Notes under the pieces: model-generated
What the model was told of the DNA's origin: nothing
Databases searched by the model: none
What the model saw: only the letters and a program-made list of their open reading frames with translations
Part shown: positions 34,241-42,431 of the stretch, piece by piece
How positions within the stretch are numbered: the stretch's first letter is position 1
How the letters are laid out: each line of letters starts with the position of its first letter
Program-made: the position numbers and the translations under genes
Assembly (NCBI GenBank): GCA_012838955.1
Contig: DUOH01000027.1
Coordinates: forward strand, 1-64,000
Direction: 5' to 3'
Length of the DNA stretch: 64,000 nt
Source of the DNA: Bacillota bacterium
Lineage (GTDB): Bacteria > Bacillota > UBA4882 > UBA10575

Positions 34241-35008
34241 ATGTCAATTGCGAAGATCTCCGACTCCGACTTGTTAACAACCGAAGAGGTTCTAGACCGA
34301 ATAAAGCAGGCGCTCCTCACTAAGAGCCCCTTCTCCCTGGTGCGGATCGGCGACGGGGACAATATCGTCCTGGGGCAATACACCCATTTACCAGAGGATA
34401 AGTTTCTCAACTCTTACTGGGTCAAAGAATCCGTAGGTGAGCAAAGCAAAGGGGTGCGCCTGCCCGATCTCGACCTGCGAGACGCGATGCTGACTGCTAT
34501 TGGGAGAGCGGACATCGTAGGAATCTGTAAAAATAAAGATGAGATCCGAGTTCCTGAGCGATATAAACGGAAGCTGACCAACGAAATCTTTGCCTATTAC
34601 GGTTTACGGCCCAAACAGGTCTGCCACAATTTCGCAAACCGCAAGATGGTCTCTTTCCGGGCCTTCTGGGAGTTGCTCCATACTTACCCGACCCTCTTGA
34701 TCTCCAGATGGGCCCGGAAGTTCGCTCATGAAATCAGAAGCAAATACCGGACATTACCCCCACAGATCGCCGGGTGCATTAATTTTACGGACTATCGCCA
34801 AGTGGAAGAGGTCATGGCGAAAGTGGGGAACTACCGGTTTGACTTGACGCTTATCTCCGCCGGTTGTAGCGCCTGCGTCTTAGCGCCGCGGATCGCGGAG
34901 CAATACGGAAAGGTCGCCGTGGATTTCGGCAAGAGTATGATGTTCATGGTCAAACAGAGTGACAGAATTACCCCATGGATACCGGAGGCAAGAAATGAAA
35001 TTCGATAA
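34241..35008 (+). CDS. GT-D-fold glycosyltransferase-like protein
   Basis: The product, 255 aa, is the closest paralog of the preceding gene. The motif reads RIGDGDNIVLGQ (35-46), so the glutamate of DxE is aspartate. VPERYKRKLTNEIFAYYGLRP and LTLISAGCSACVLAPRIAEQYGKVAVDFGKSMMF are conserved against it. The ATG at 34241 lies nine bases after AGAGGAG; an earlier GTG at 34232 is too close to it. The 3' end overlaps the methyltransferase gene by 14 bp. No membrane segments are seen, so both act in the cytoplasm on a lipid-linked or protein substrate (inference). Confidence 0.82.
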   Translation: MSIAKISDSDLLTTEEVLDRIKQALLTKSPFSLVRIGDGDNIVLGQYTHLPEDKFLNSYWVKESVGEQSKGVRLPDLDLRDAMLTAIGRADIVGICKNKDEIRVPERYKRKLTNEIFAYYGLRPKQVCHNFANRKMVSFRAFWELLHTYPTLLISRWARKFAHEIRSKYRTLPPQIAGCINFTDYRQVEEVMAKVGNYRFDLTLISAGCSACVLAPRIAEQYGKVAVDFGKSMMFMVKQSDRITPWIPEARNEIR

Positions 35009-35555
35009 ATATGAAAAAAGAGGCGCCTATCACTGGAAAGAATATGCCGGACGCACTCCCTATCGTAAACTGGCCGAGACCGTCAGCTCATTCTTTCCCG
35101 AGCGGGGAAGTGTCTTGGATGTAGGCTGCGGAGACGGCTTAATCTCTTACCTTCTTCACAGAAAGGGGCTAAAAGTAACCGGCATCGATAATCACCCCTT
35201 GGCTATTAAATTTGCCAGAAAAAACACGAAAGGACAGATTGAATTCAAACTGCTCAATATCTATAAAGCGTCTTCCCGCCTAAAAAACCGTAGATTCCAC
35301 TATCTGCTGGCCAGCGAGGTCATAGAACATCTGCCCGATCCGTCAATCCTGAAGAAACTCCTTCTGAGACACTGCAAGAGATACGCCGTGATTACCACGC
35401 CCCTGAAACGACAGAAAAAAGGAAAATACCATTATCGGGAATACACCCCTAAAGAACTGGTCGAAGTCTTCCACCCCTTAAAATGTAAACTACTGAAGGT
35501 AACTGCGGATCGAATTTACCTAAAAGTAATCCCCAAGAAAATCACGGCAAAATAA
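34995..35555 (+). CDS. class I SAM-dependent methyltransferase
   Basis: This 186-aa protein is a small class I methyltransferase, with SAM-binding motif I VLDVGCGDGLISYLL (about residues 40-54), TGIDNHPLAIKFARKN and ASEVIEHLPDP near 107-117. The fold is that of ubiE/UbiG-like (Methyltransf_11/23) enzymes. The start ATG lies in the 3' end of the GT-D gene, with GGAGG upstream. Lying among glycosyltransferases it may O-methylate a sugar or terminate a glycan chain; this is inferred from context alone. Confidence 0.88.
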   Translation: MKFDKYEKRGAYHWKEYAGRTPYRKLAETVSSFFPERGSVLDVGCGDGLISYLLHRKGLKVTGIDNHPLAIKFARKNTKGQIEFKLLNIYKASSRLKNRRFHYLLASEVIEHLPDPSILKKLLLRHCKRYAVITTPLKRQKKGKYHYREYTPKELVEVFHPLKCKLLKVTADRIYLKVIPKKITAK

Positions 35556-35624
35556 TGAATTTCCCTGCAGCGCAAGAAGATATTGGTTGGGAAAAAAGGG
35601 GATATCCATAAAGGAGAAATTCAT

Positions 35625-36533
35625 ATGAAGTTTTCTTTCATCGAACCACACCTGAAAATCTCCGGTGGAATCAGGAGGATCGTCGAACTCTCCAACCATC
35701 TGGTGGAACGGGGACATAAAGTAACCATCTATCACCCCTCTGGGGAGAAATGCCGTTGGCTCCCTTGCCGGGCGCTTACCAAGAAGCTGAGCCTGCTTCC
35801 GCAGGACCGTCACGAAATTCTGATCTACAACTATCCCCCGCAAAATAAGTATTTTACTGCCACACCGGCCAAGCTGAAGATCTACTATATCCTTCACGCC
35901 AACCATATAGTCCACAACAGAAAACTAATCCTTCCCACCTACCGGCAACCCCACGTCCTGAAAGTAGCCTGCTCGCAATGGGTGGAAAAAGAGGTACGTA
36001 AATATACCGGGTCCAGGCTGCCCATTATGTACGCAGGAGTCAATCGCCAGATCTTTCATCCGGTTCCGAGGCGAAAGAAAGAAGTGGATGTGGTCTTTTA
36101 CGGCAGTAAACGCCGGTGGAAGGGAACGGACACCATCCTCAAGGCCTGCGAAATCGGTGGGTTCAGCTACGACTTTTATGCGGGGAAAAACTTGCCCCAG
36201 AAAAAACTGGCTGATTTCATCACCAAAGGAAGGGTCTTCGTCAGCGGCAGCTGGTACGAGGGGTGGAACAACTGCAGTTTGGAGGCGATGGCCTGCGGCC
36301 TGCCGGTGGTTACCACTGATTGCGGCGGTTGCCGGGAATTCGCGCTGAACCGGGTAACCGCTCTCGTCGTGCCGCCGCGAGAGCCCGCCGCTATGGCAAA
36401 GGCTATAAAGTTGCTCTTAAAAGACATACAACTGCGCAAGAAACTGGCCACCCAAGGTTATAAGAGATCCCTCACCTATGATTGGCGCCGGATCGTCAAG
36501 GACTGGGAAGAACTAATCAACCGCTTCCTTTGA
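35625..36533 (+). CDS. glycosyltransferase family 4
   Basis: A 302-aa GT-B enzyme of family GT4, short for the family. It starts MKFSFIEPHLKISGGIRRIVELSNHLVERGHKV and has FVSGSWYEGWNNCSLEAMACGLPVVTTDCGGCREF in the C-terminal half, with the conserved E-x7-E type site that binds the sugar nucleotide. The ATG follows AAAGGAG. It is the last glycosyltransferase in the plus-strand run; 148 bp follow before the UDP-sugar dehydrogenase, with an inverted repeat between them. Confidence 0.9.
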   Translation: MKFSFIEPHLKISGGIRRIVELSNHLVERGHKVTIYHPSGEKCRWLPCRALTKKLSLLPQDRHEILIYNYPPQNKYFTATPAKLKIYYILHANHIVHNRKLILPTYRQPHVLKVACSQWVEKEVRKYTGSRLPIMYAGVNRQIFHPVPRRKKEVDVVFYGSKRRWKGTDTILKACEIGGFSYDFYAGKNLPQKKLADFITKGRVFVSGSWYEGWNNCSLEAMACGLPVVTTDCGGCREFALNRVTALVVPPREPAAMAKAIKLLLKDIQLRKKLATQGYKRSLTYDWRRIVKDWEELINRFL

Positions 36534-36608
36534 TATAAAGGCAGATATCGGCCTAAGCGCCTATGGAGCCTTGTAGTTTTTTGTTACTTTATCCTTCTCA
36601 AATCTCCC

Positions 36609-36631
36609 TTTATCCTATGAAACAGGATAAA
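36609..36631. promoter_or_regulatory. inverted repeat upstream of the UDP-sugar dehydrogenase gene
   Basis: TTTATCCT (36609-36616) is complementary to AGGATAAA (36624-36631), with a 7-nt spacer. It lies about 50 bp before the ATG and just upstream of TAGAAT (36641), a possible -10. It may be an operator or a leader hairpin. Confidence 0.45.
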
Positions 36632-36681
36632 TACTCGGCATAGAATGTATAAGAGAAAATCCAAGTTGTGAGGAGATGATG

Positions 36682-38031
36682 ATGAAAATTACTGTGATCG
36701 GCTGTGGTTATGTCGGTCTGGTCACTGCGGCTTGTCTGGCTGATTTTGGCCACACCGTCACCGGTGTGGATCATGATTCGTCAAAGATTGCTCTCTTGAA
36801 ACAGGGAACATCTCCAATCTATGAAAAGGGTTTAACCGCTTTGATCAGAGTCAACACACAAAGAAACAGACTCTTCTTTCAGACAAGTTTAGACCATGGT
36901 GTGGAAGACGCGGAAGTTATCTTCATTGCAGTGGGCACACCTTCTCTGGACAATGGAGCGGCCGATACCACACAAGTCATGGCAGTCGCAGCCGAGCTTG
37001 CTAAGTATATAAAAGATTATAAAGTCATTGTCAATAAATCAACGGCGCCGATTGGCGCCGCAAAACAGCTTCGTAAGGTGATCCGGGACCACCTCGAAAC
37101 AGATGTTGAATTTGATGTGGTCAGCAACCCCGAATTTCTACGGGAGGGCCATGCGGTAAAGGATTTTCAAGAACCGGATCGCGTGGTGATTGGAGCGGAC
37201 AGCCCGCAGGCGCAAAAGGTAATGTCCCGGGTCTATGCGGCCCTAATCAAAAAAGGAGTTCCTTATATCCAAACAAATCTGGAATCCGCGGAAACGATCA
37301 AATACGCTTCCAATGCCTTTTTAGCCACTAAGATTACGTTTATTAATGAAATCGCCAAACTTTGCGAGGCTGTAGGCGCGGACATTCGCACAGTAGCCCG
37401 GAGTATGGGGCTTGATCACCGGATCGGGCCGCAGTTTTTGAACGCAGGTCCCGGCTACGGCGGTTCTTGTTTTCCGAAAGACACCAAAGCCCTGGCCTAT
37501 ATCGGCCGGGCCTCCGGCGTGCCGCTCACCATTGTGGAAACAGTGATTACCGCCAATGAAGAGCAGAAGGCCCGTATGGTCAGGAAGATCAAAGGCATGG
37601 TCGGCGCCGCCCTGGAGGGAAGGACCTTGGGTATTCTAGGTTTGGCCTTTAAGCCGGATACGGATGACCTGCGGGAATCACCGGCTCTTACCATTATAGA
37701 TAACCTACTGGCCGCCGGCGCCATCATCCGGGTCTACGACCCGCAGGCCATGGAAGAAGCAAAAAAAATCTTCAAAAAAACCCTGATTTATTGTGCGGAC
37801 CCGTATGCCGCTGCAGAAGGCGCCGAAGCCTTGGTCATCATCACCGATTGGGAGGCATTCAAATTCCTTGACTTTATGCGGTTAAAGAAGGCCATGGCCA
37901 GTCCGGTCTTGATTGATCTGAGAAACCTCTATACCCCGGCTGAAGTAGAACAATATGGGTTCAAATATGAAAACGTGGGAAGGGCTGGACATGGGGACAG
38001 GGACCTGTCTGATCTCCGTTACCCCGGTTAA
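36682..38031 (+). CDS. UDP-glucose/GDP-mannose dehydrogenase family protein
   Basis: This is a 449-aa nucleotide-sugar 6-dehydrogenase that would make a UDP-uronic acid. It has the NAD motif VIGCGYVGLVTAACLADFGH at residues 5-24, the FVAVGTPS-like FIAVGTPSLDNG, NPEFLREGHAV, and the catalytic cysteine in GPGYGGSCFPKDTKAL (about 252-267). The C-terminal domain has GLAFKPDTDDLRESPAL. The length is that of Ugd/TuaD. AGGAG lies upstream of three consecutive ATG codons; 36682 has the best spacing. The next gene is an epimerase, so UDP-glucuronate to UDP-galacturonate is a likely two-step route (inference). Confidence 0.95.
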   Translation: MKITVIGCGYVGLVTAACLADFGHTVTGVDHDSSKIALLKQGTSPIYEKGLTALIRVNTQRNRLFFQTSLDHGVEDAEVIFIAVGTPSLDNGAADTTQVMAVAAELAKYIKDYKVIVNKSTAPIGAAKQLRKVIRDHLETDVEFDVVSNPEFLREGHAVKDFQEPDRVVIGADSPQAQKVMSRVYAALIKKGVPYIQTNLESAETIKYASNAFLATKITFINEIAKLCEAVGADIRTVARSMGLDHRIGPQFLNAGPGYGGSCFPKDTKALAYIGRASGVPLTIVETVITANEEQKARMVRKIKGMVGAALEGRTLGILGLAFKPDTDDLRESPALTIIDNLLAAGAIIRVYDPQAMEEAKKIFKKTLIYCADPYAAAEGAEALVIITDWEAFKFLDFMRLKKAMASPVLIDLRNLYTPAEVEQYGFKYENVGRAGHGDRDLSDLRYPG

Positions 38032-38094
38032 CCGCGCGTTCTCGCCCACGTTGTGGGGAAATTACTAAAGCTGGAAGGAGCATCCTCGACCATT

Positions 38095-39057
38095 ATGGAA
38101 AGGATCGTTTTAGTCACCGGAGGCGCCGGTTTCATCGGATCTCATCTTTGTGAAGCTCTACTGAACCAAGGAGCCCAGGTTGTGAGCTTGGATAACTTCA
38201 GTGACCATTATGATCCGGCCATGAAAAGCAGAAATATCGCCGGGCTGGTGAACCGGGCCGGTTTTTATTTATATAAAGGTGATATCAGAGATGCTCAACT
38301 TCTAAACAAGATTATGCAGAACCATATGATCACCGATCTGGTTCATCTGGCCGCTTTAGCCGGTGTTCGTAAGTCAATCTCTGATCCCCTTGAATATGTC
38401 GATGTTGACATCAAAGGCACTGTAAACCTCCTGGAGTTCGCGGTCAAATATAAAGTCAGCCGGTTCATTTTTGCCTCATCCTCCTCGGTGTATGGGGCGG
38501 CGCCTCCGCCTTTTAGCGAAAGAACAACCAGCGCTGACCGGCCGATCTCACCTTATGCCGCGGCCAAGCGGGCCGGAGAATTATTCTGCCGAACTTATCA
38601 TGAGCTCTACAAGATACCCGTGGCTTGCCTGCGCTTTTTCACCGTCTACGGCCCGCGCCAACGCCCGGATATGGCGATTCATCTCTTTACCCGCTTAATC
38701 GATGAAGGCTTGGAAGTTCCCGTCTTCGGCACAGGCGCCAGTAGTCGAGATTTCACCTATATCAGCGACATTATCGATGGAATCACGAAAACTCTCTCCA
38801 TCCCCCTCACTTATAACTCTTTTAATTTGGGGAGTTCCCAAGTGACCACCTTAACGGAGCTGATCAAGATCATCAGTAGCGAACTGGGGAAGAAAGCCCG
38901 GATTTCCTACCACCCCATACAGCCCGGCGATGTGCCGGAGACAGCCGCCGATCTGACTCACTCCTACCGAATCCTTGGGTATCAGCCCCGGGTCTCTCTG
39001 ACCGACGGAATCAGGTCTTTTATCGACTGGTATCAAAAGCAGAAGCAAACGGAGTGA
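38095..39057 (+). CDS. NAD-dependent sugar epimerase (GalE-like/GAE-type)
   Basis: The protein, 320 aa, is an extended SDR epimerase. It begins MERIVLVTGGAGFIGSHLCEALLNQG with the NAD-binding GxxGxxG, has the catalytic SSSSVYG and YAAAKRAGE (YxxxK), and RFFTVYGPRQRPDMAIHLF as in UDP-glucuronate 4-epimerases. Its position directly after the UDP-sugar dehydrogenase supports that role; a UDP-glucose 4-epimerase is the alternative. The ATG at 38095 is chosen from the family start; the nearest AAGGAG is 16 bases upstream, so the ribosome site is weak. A terminator overlaps the stop codon. Confidence 0.9.
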   Translation: MERIVLVTGGAGFIGSHLCEALLNQGAQVVSLDNFSDHYDPAMKSRNIAGLVNRAGFYLYKGDIRDAQLLNKIMQNHMITDLVHLAALAGVRKSISDPLEYVDVDIKGTVNLLEFAVKYKVSRFIFASSSSVYGAAPPPFSERTTSADRPISPYAAAKRAGELFCRTYHELYKIPVACLRFFTVYGPRQRPDMAIHLFTRLIDEGLEVPVFGTGASSRDFTYISDIIDGITKTLSIPLTYNSFNLGSSQVTTLTELIKIISSELGKKARISYHPIQPGDVPETAADLTHSYRILGYQPRVSLTDGIRSFIDWYQKQKQTE

Positions 39058-39080
39058 CAAAGCAGGTCCACTCCGCTTTT
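39050..39080 (+). terminator. terminator after the epimerase gene
   Basis: CGGAGTG (39050-39056, including the stop codon) pairs with CACTCCG (39069-39075) and is followed by CTTTTT. It ends the sugar-gene transcript. Confidence 0.8.
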
Positions 39081-39182
39081 TCCGTTCTTCCAGTCCATTG
39101 CGAACAGCGTCTTGAGATAGAACATTCTTAAGTAACGTGGCGTATGTTAAAAATCTGCCTTTAGTTGCAGCCTAAAAAAGCA

Positions 39183-39211
39183 TTGACCAACCGGACGGGC
39201 TAAGGTAAAAT
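39183..39211 (+). promoter_or_regulatory. promoter of the chorismate mutase-DAHP synthase gene
   Basis: TTGACC (39183-39188), 17-bp spacer, TAAAAT (39206-39211). It lies about 195 bp before the gene in the 340-bp gap 39058-39405. No terminator or T-box consensus is seen in the leader. Confidence 0.65.
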
Positions 39212-39405
39212 TAACAATCAAATATATTTTCTCAACACATGATTACTTACGGGCTCTAATATGAGCTAGCTACGTTCTTAGCCAAGAGAACTATGAAATC
39301 AGTAATTAACTGTGGTGTGATGAAGAGACTGCATAGCTGAGGCGAGGCGCGTGGCGCATGATGAGTGAGCCGTGAATAGCACGGCCGAAAGAGAGGAGTT
39401 TGCAA

Positions 39406-40455
39406 ATGAAGAATCTGGAAGAACTACGAATGGAGATTGACGGCATCAATCATGAATTACTAAGATTGATCAACCAGCGGACGGCCTTGGTGAAAGAAAT
39501 AAGTGATTTGAAAGATGAGAGCGGAATGCCCTATTTTGACCCGGTCCGGGAAGGAGAGATGCTGGAGGACCTCTTTGCCAACAACCGGGGCCCCCTCCCC
39601 AACGAACTGATTAAAGAGGTTTTTACTTCAATATTCTCTGTTTCTTTGCAGTTTATGGGGATCAAAAAAGAAAAGAAACTCTTAATTAGCTCGGCTGGGG
39701 ACAATGGGTTTCTGAAGATCCCCCAGATCTTTAACCTACCTTCCGCCGCCCCGATTATCATCGCCGGTCCCTGCGCTGTTGAGAAGAGCGCTTATCTGAA
39801 AACCATCGCTTCCCTGCTTAAGCAAGAAGGAGTCAGATTTTTGCGGGGAGGGGCATATAAACCCCGCACCTCGCCCTATGATTTCCAGGGGTTAGAAGAA
39901 AAAGGTCTCAAAATCCTGCAGGAGGTAGGCGAAGAATACAACCTGATTACCGTGACCGAAGTGGTGGATACCAGAGATGTGGAGATCGTCGCGAAATATG
40001 TAGATGTCTTGCAGGTTGGAGCCAGAAATATGCAAAATTTTGAACTCCTAAAAGAGGTAGGGGATGCGAAACGCCCGGTCATGCTGAAACGGGGTTTGAG
40101 TGCCACCATCCAAGAGTTTATGTATGCCGCCGAGTATATCGGGGTCCGGGGCAACAGACAGATCATCCTCTGTGAACGCGGCATCCGCACCTTTGAAACG
40201 AAAACCAGAAACACCCTTGACCTATCCTGTGTCCCGTTGATCAAGAAAGAAACCAGCCTCCCCATTGTGGTGGATCTCAGCCACGCTCTGGGGCGGAAAG
40301 ACATCATCGCTCCCATGGCCAAGGCGGCCTTGGCCGTCGGCGCCGACGGAATCATGGTTGAGGTACACCCCTATCCGGAACTGGCCCTTTCCGACGCCAA
40401 ACAACAATTGAATCCGGAAGAGTTCAAAAAGCTTTTAAAGGAAATCAGGGGCTGA
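39406..40455 (+). CDS. bifunctional chorismate mutase / DAHP synthase
   Basis: This 349-aa enzyme is a fusion. Residues 1 to about 85 form an AroQ-type chorismate mutase ([26 protein letters not shown], with the typical R/K residues and a FTSIF-like helix). From about 110 to the end it is a type I-beta DAHP synthase with [28 protein letters not shown] and LKRGLSATI. The fused mutase normally makes the synthase inhibitable by prephenate or chorismate. The start ATG at 39406 lies eight bases after AGGAG; the TTG at 39400 is unlikely. The second DAHP synthase at 50816 has a different N-terminal domain. Confidence 0.94.
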   Translation: MKNLEELRMEIDGINHELLRLINQRTALVKEISDLKDESGMPYFDPVREGEMLEDLFANNRGPLPNELIKEVFTSIFSVSLQFMGIKKEKKLLISSAGDNGFLKIPQIFNLPSAAPIIIAGPCAVEKSAYLKTIASLLKQEGVRFLRGGAYKPRTSPYDFQGLEEKGLKILQEVGEEYNLITVTEVVDTRDVEIVAKYVDVLQVGARNMQNFELLKEVGDAKRPVMLKRGLSATIQEFMYAAEYIGVRGNRQIILCERGIRTFETKTRNTLDLSCVPLIKKETSLPIVVDLSHALGRKDIIAPMAKAALAVGADGIMVEVHPYPELALSDAKQQLNPEEFKKLLKEIRG

Positions 40456-40483
40456 AGACAGCAATCACGGTTTCTTCTGCTCA

Positions 40484-40527
40484 CTGCTCCTCTTTGTAGT
40501 ATTATAAAAGGGGAGCAGATTTTTTTT
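40484..40527 (+). terminator. terminator after the DAHP synthase fusion
   Basis: CTGCTCC (40484-40490) and GGAGCAG (40512-40518) form a stem with a 21-nt AT-rich loop, followed by eight T. It lies about 28 bp after the stop. Confidence 0.8.
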
Positions 40528-40618
40528 AGAATTCTTCCACGCTTCTTTCCAAAGCGCACTTGGTTGCAGAGTACATTTGTTTAGAAAACGCGCTTATTCA
40601 CAAAGCGTTGGCCAAAAC

Positions 40619-40643
40619 AAAAAACCCCGGAAATCCGAGGTTC
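40619..40643 (-). terminator. terminator after the Gly-Cys-Leu tRNA cluster
   Basis: The minus strand reads AACC-CGG, loop, CCG-GGTT followed by TTTTT. It lies about 110 bp after the 3' end of tRNA-Leu(TAA). Confidence 0.6.
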
Positions 40644-40750
40644 ACTTTCTTAAAAAAAGTATATGTGAGTAATTTTCCTTTCTTAGCAGTACTTTAGCAG
40701 AAATTTTGAATTCTTATTATATATCCTAATGGCTTATTAGGGGGTTTATC

Positions 40751-40838
40751 TGGTGGGAGAAGGGGGACTTGAACCCCCACGTTCTTTTGGAACAACGGAT
40801 TTTAAGTCCGTAGCGTCTGCCGGTTCCGCCATTCTCCC
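40751..40838 (-). tRNA. tRNA-Leu (TAA)
   Basis: An 88-nt class II tRNA with encoded CCA: acceptor GGGAGAA/TTCTCCC, anticodon loop CTTAAAA, a long variable arm (GTTCCAAAAGAAC) and the T-arm GGTTCAAGTCC. It is third in a three-tRNA cluster on the minus strand. Confidence 0.94.
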
Positions 40839-40855
40839 GTTGGTCCGAAGATGAT

Positions 40856-40930
<75 letters not shown>

Positions 40931-40942
40931 CAGAAATAAATT

Positions 40943-41017
40943 TGGAGCGGAAAACGGGATTTGAACCCGCGACCCTCGCCTTGGCAAGGCGATGCTCTAC
41001 CACTGAGCTACTTCCGC
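40943..41017 (-). tRNA. tRNA-Gly (GCC)
   Basis: A 75-nt cloverleaf with encoded CCA. Acceptor GCGGAAG/TTTCCGC with one wobble pair, anticodon loop TTGCCAA. It is first in the cluster Gly-Cys-Leu. Confidence 0.95.
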
Positions 41018-41201
41018 TCTCAACTCTTGCAAAAATTATGATACCACAGACGAAGAGCTGATGTCAAGGGTTATTTTCTTAATCTACTCCAACCACCTGT
41101 TCAGCTGCTGGCTGCGCGGCATATCAAAGTTATTATATCACAACCAATTACAAAGACCAACCTTTTTTTCTGGGAAATCAGTCTAAAACTGGTGCGCGTG
41201 T

Positions 41202-42416
41202 ATGGTCTGCCCCAATCAGGGTAACCATAGGATAGACGGGAACACTTTAAAGCAGTTGGGGGTGGTCTTCCTGCCGGCGCCGATTAAGATTATGTTTATC
41301 ACCCGCCCGTCCGCAGGTGGAATCCGCAAACACCTGCTTGGTTTGGTGAAGCGCCTCACCAGTCTTTGCTATGAACTGATCCTAGTCTGTCCCAGGGATG
41401 ATACGGAATTAACCTCCCTCACTGGGCAAGGAATCAGAGTCTACCCCATAGCCATCCGTGGGGAATTCCATCCCCACCGGGACTTCCAGGCTGCCCTAGA
41501 AATAAAGAGCTTAATCGAAAGGCTGACCCCGGATCTGATCCATGCCCACAGTTACAAAGCTGGACTCTTAGGTCTGGCGGCCGGATGGATAAAGAAACAT
41601 CCTCCTCTGATCTGTACCTTTCATAATCCAGTGCGCAGACACGCCAACAAACTTCAAGACCTGGGCAAGAGACGCCTACTCACCGCTCTTGGCAAACGGG
41701 CAACCCACGTCATCACTGTCTCGCAAGCCTTGCGCAGTGAGGCCCATACCCTGCTAGGGATCGCAGAGGAAAAAATAACTTGCATCTATAATGGAATTGA
41801 CCTGGCAGAGTTTTCCGCCTCGCCTCAAGCCAAGGCCATCTGTGACACTTTGGGAATAGGGGACTATAGGTATGTGGTGGGAACCGTCTGCCGGTTGATC
41901 CCGGAAAAAGGTCTGCGGTGCTTGATCGAAGCCGCCTCTATACTCCAAGGCCAACTCCACAAAGTTTGTTTTATCGTAGTGGGCGATGGGCCGGACCGGC
42001 CTTTCCTGGAGAAGCTCGTCCGCGAAAAAAAGATGGAGCAGAGCTTTGTTTTTTTGGGCTTCCGCCCAGATGTGCCTGATATCTTACCCTGCTTCGACTT
42101 GTTCGTCCTCCCCTCGATCGAAGAAGCTTTATCCCTGGCCATCCTGGAAGCGATGGCCGCAAAGATCCCGGTAATCGCCACTGCGATCGGAGGGATCCCC
42201 GAAGTTGTCACCGCAGAGACAGGAATCCTGATTCCTCCGGACAACCCGCAAATACTAGCCGCAAGTATCCGGCAACTTCTCCTACAACCTCACTACCGTC
42301 AAACGTTGGGCCGGGCTGGCCGGGAACGTGTGAAAAGGTTCTTCTCCTTGCCTCAGATGGCCCAGAGGCACCATGAATTATACGCAAAAATCCTGTCTAG
42401 CCTGGCGAAGAAATAA
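41202..42416 (+). CDS. glycosyltransferase family 4
   Basis: This 404-aa protein is a GT4 enzyme with two Rossmann-like halves. MFITRPSAGGIRKHLLGLVKRL and HAHSYKAGLLGLAAG lie in the N-half. In the C-half are VVGTVCRLIPEKGL, FIVVGDGPDRPFLE and LPSIEEALSLAILEAMAAKIPVIATAIGGIPEV with the E-x7-E site. It resembles lipid-linked sugar transferases. The true start is unclear: the ATG at 41202 precedes a poorly conserved 30 residues, and the ATG at 41292 is at the family start, but neither has a strong ribosome site. It precedes the large membrane protein on the same strand and may act with it. Confidence 0.85.
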   Translation: MVCPNQGNHRIDGNTLKQLGVVFLPAPIKIMFITRPSAGGIRKHLLGLVKRLTSLCYELILVCPRDDTELTSLTGQGIRVYPIAIRGEFHPHRDFQAALEIKSLIERLTPDLIHAHSYKAGLLGLAAGWIKKHPPLICTFHNPVRRHANKLQDLGKRRLLTALGKRATHVITVSQALRSEAHTLLGIAEEKITCIYNGIDLAEFSASPQAKAICDTLGIGDYRYVVGTVCRLIPEKGLRCLIEAASILQGQLHKVCFIVVGDGPDRPFLEKLVREKKMEQSFVFLGFRPDVPDILPCFDLFVLPSIEEALSLAILEAMAAKIPVIATAIGGIPEVVTAETGILIPPDNPQILAASIRQLLLQPHYRQTLGRAGRERVKRFFSLPQMAQRHHELYAKILSSLAKK

Positions 42417-42431
42417 AATGCAGAAAGGATA

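Noticed and set aside
39058-39405. T-box or other known riboswitch before the DAHP synthase fusion
   Set aside because: No T-box consensus or specifier arrangement could be seen; only a promoter is supported.
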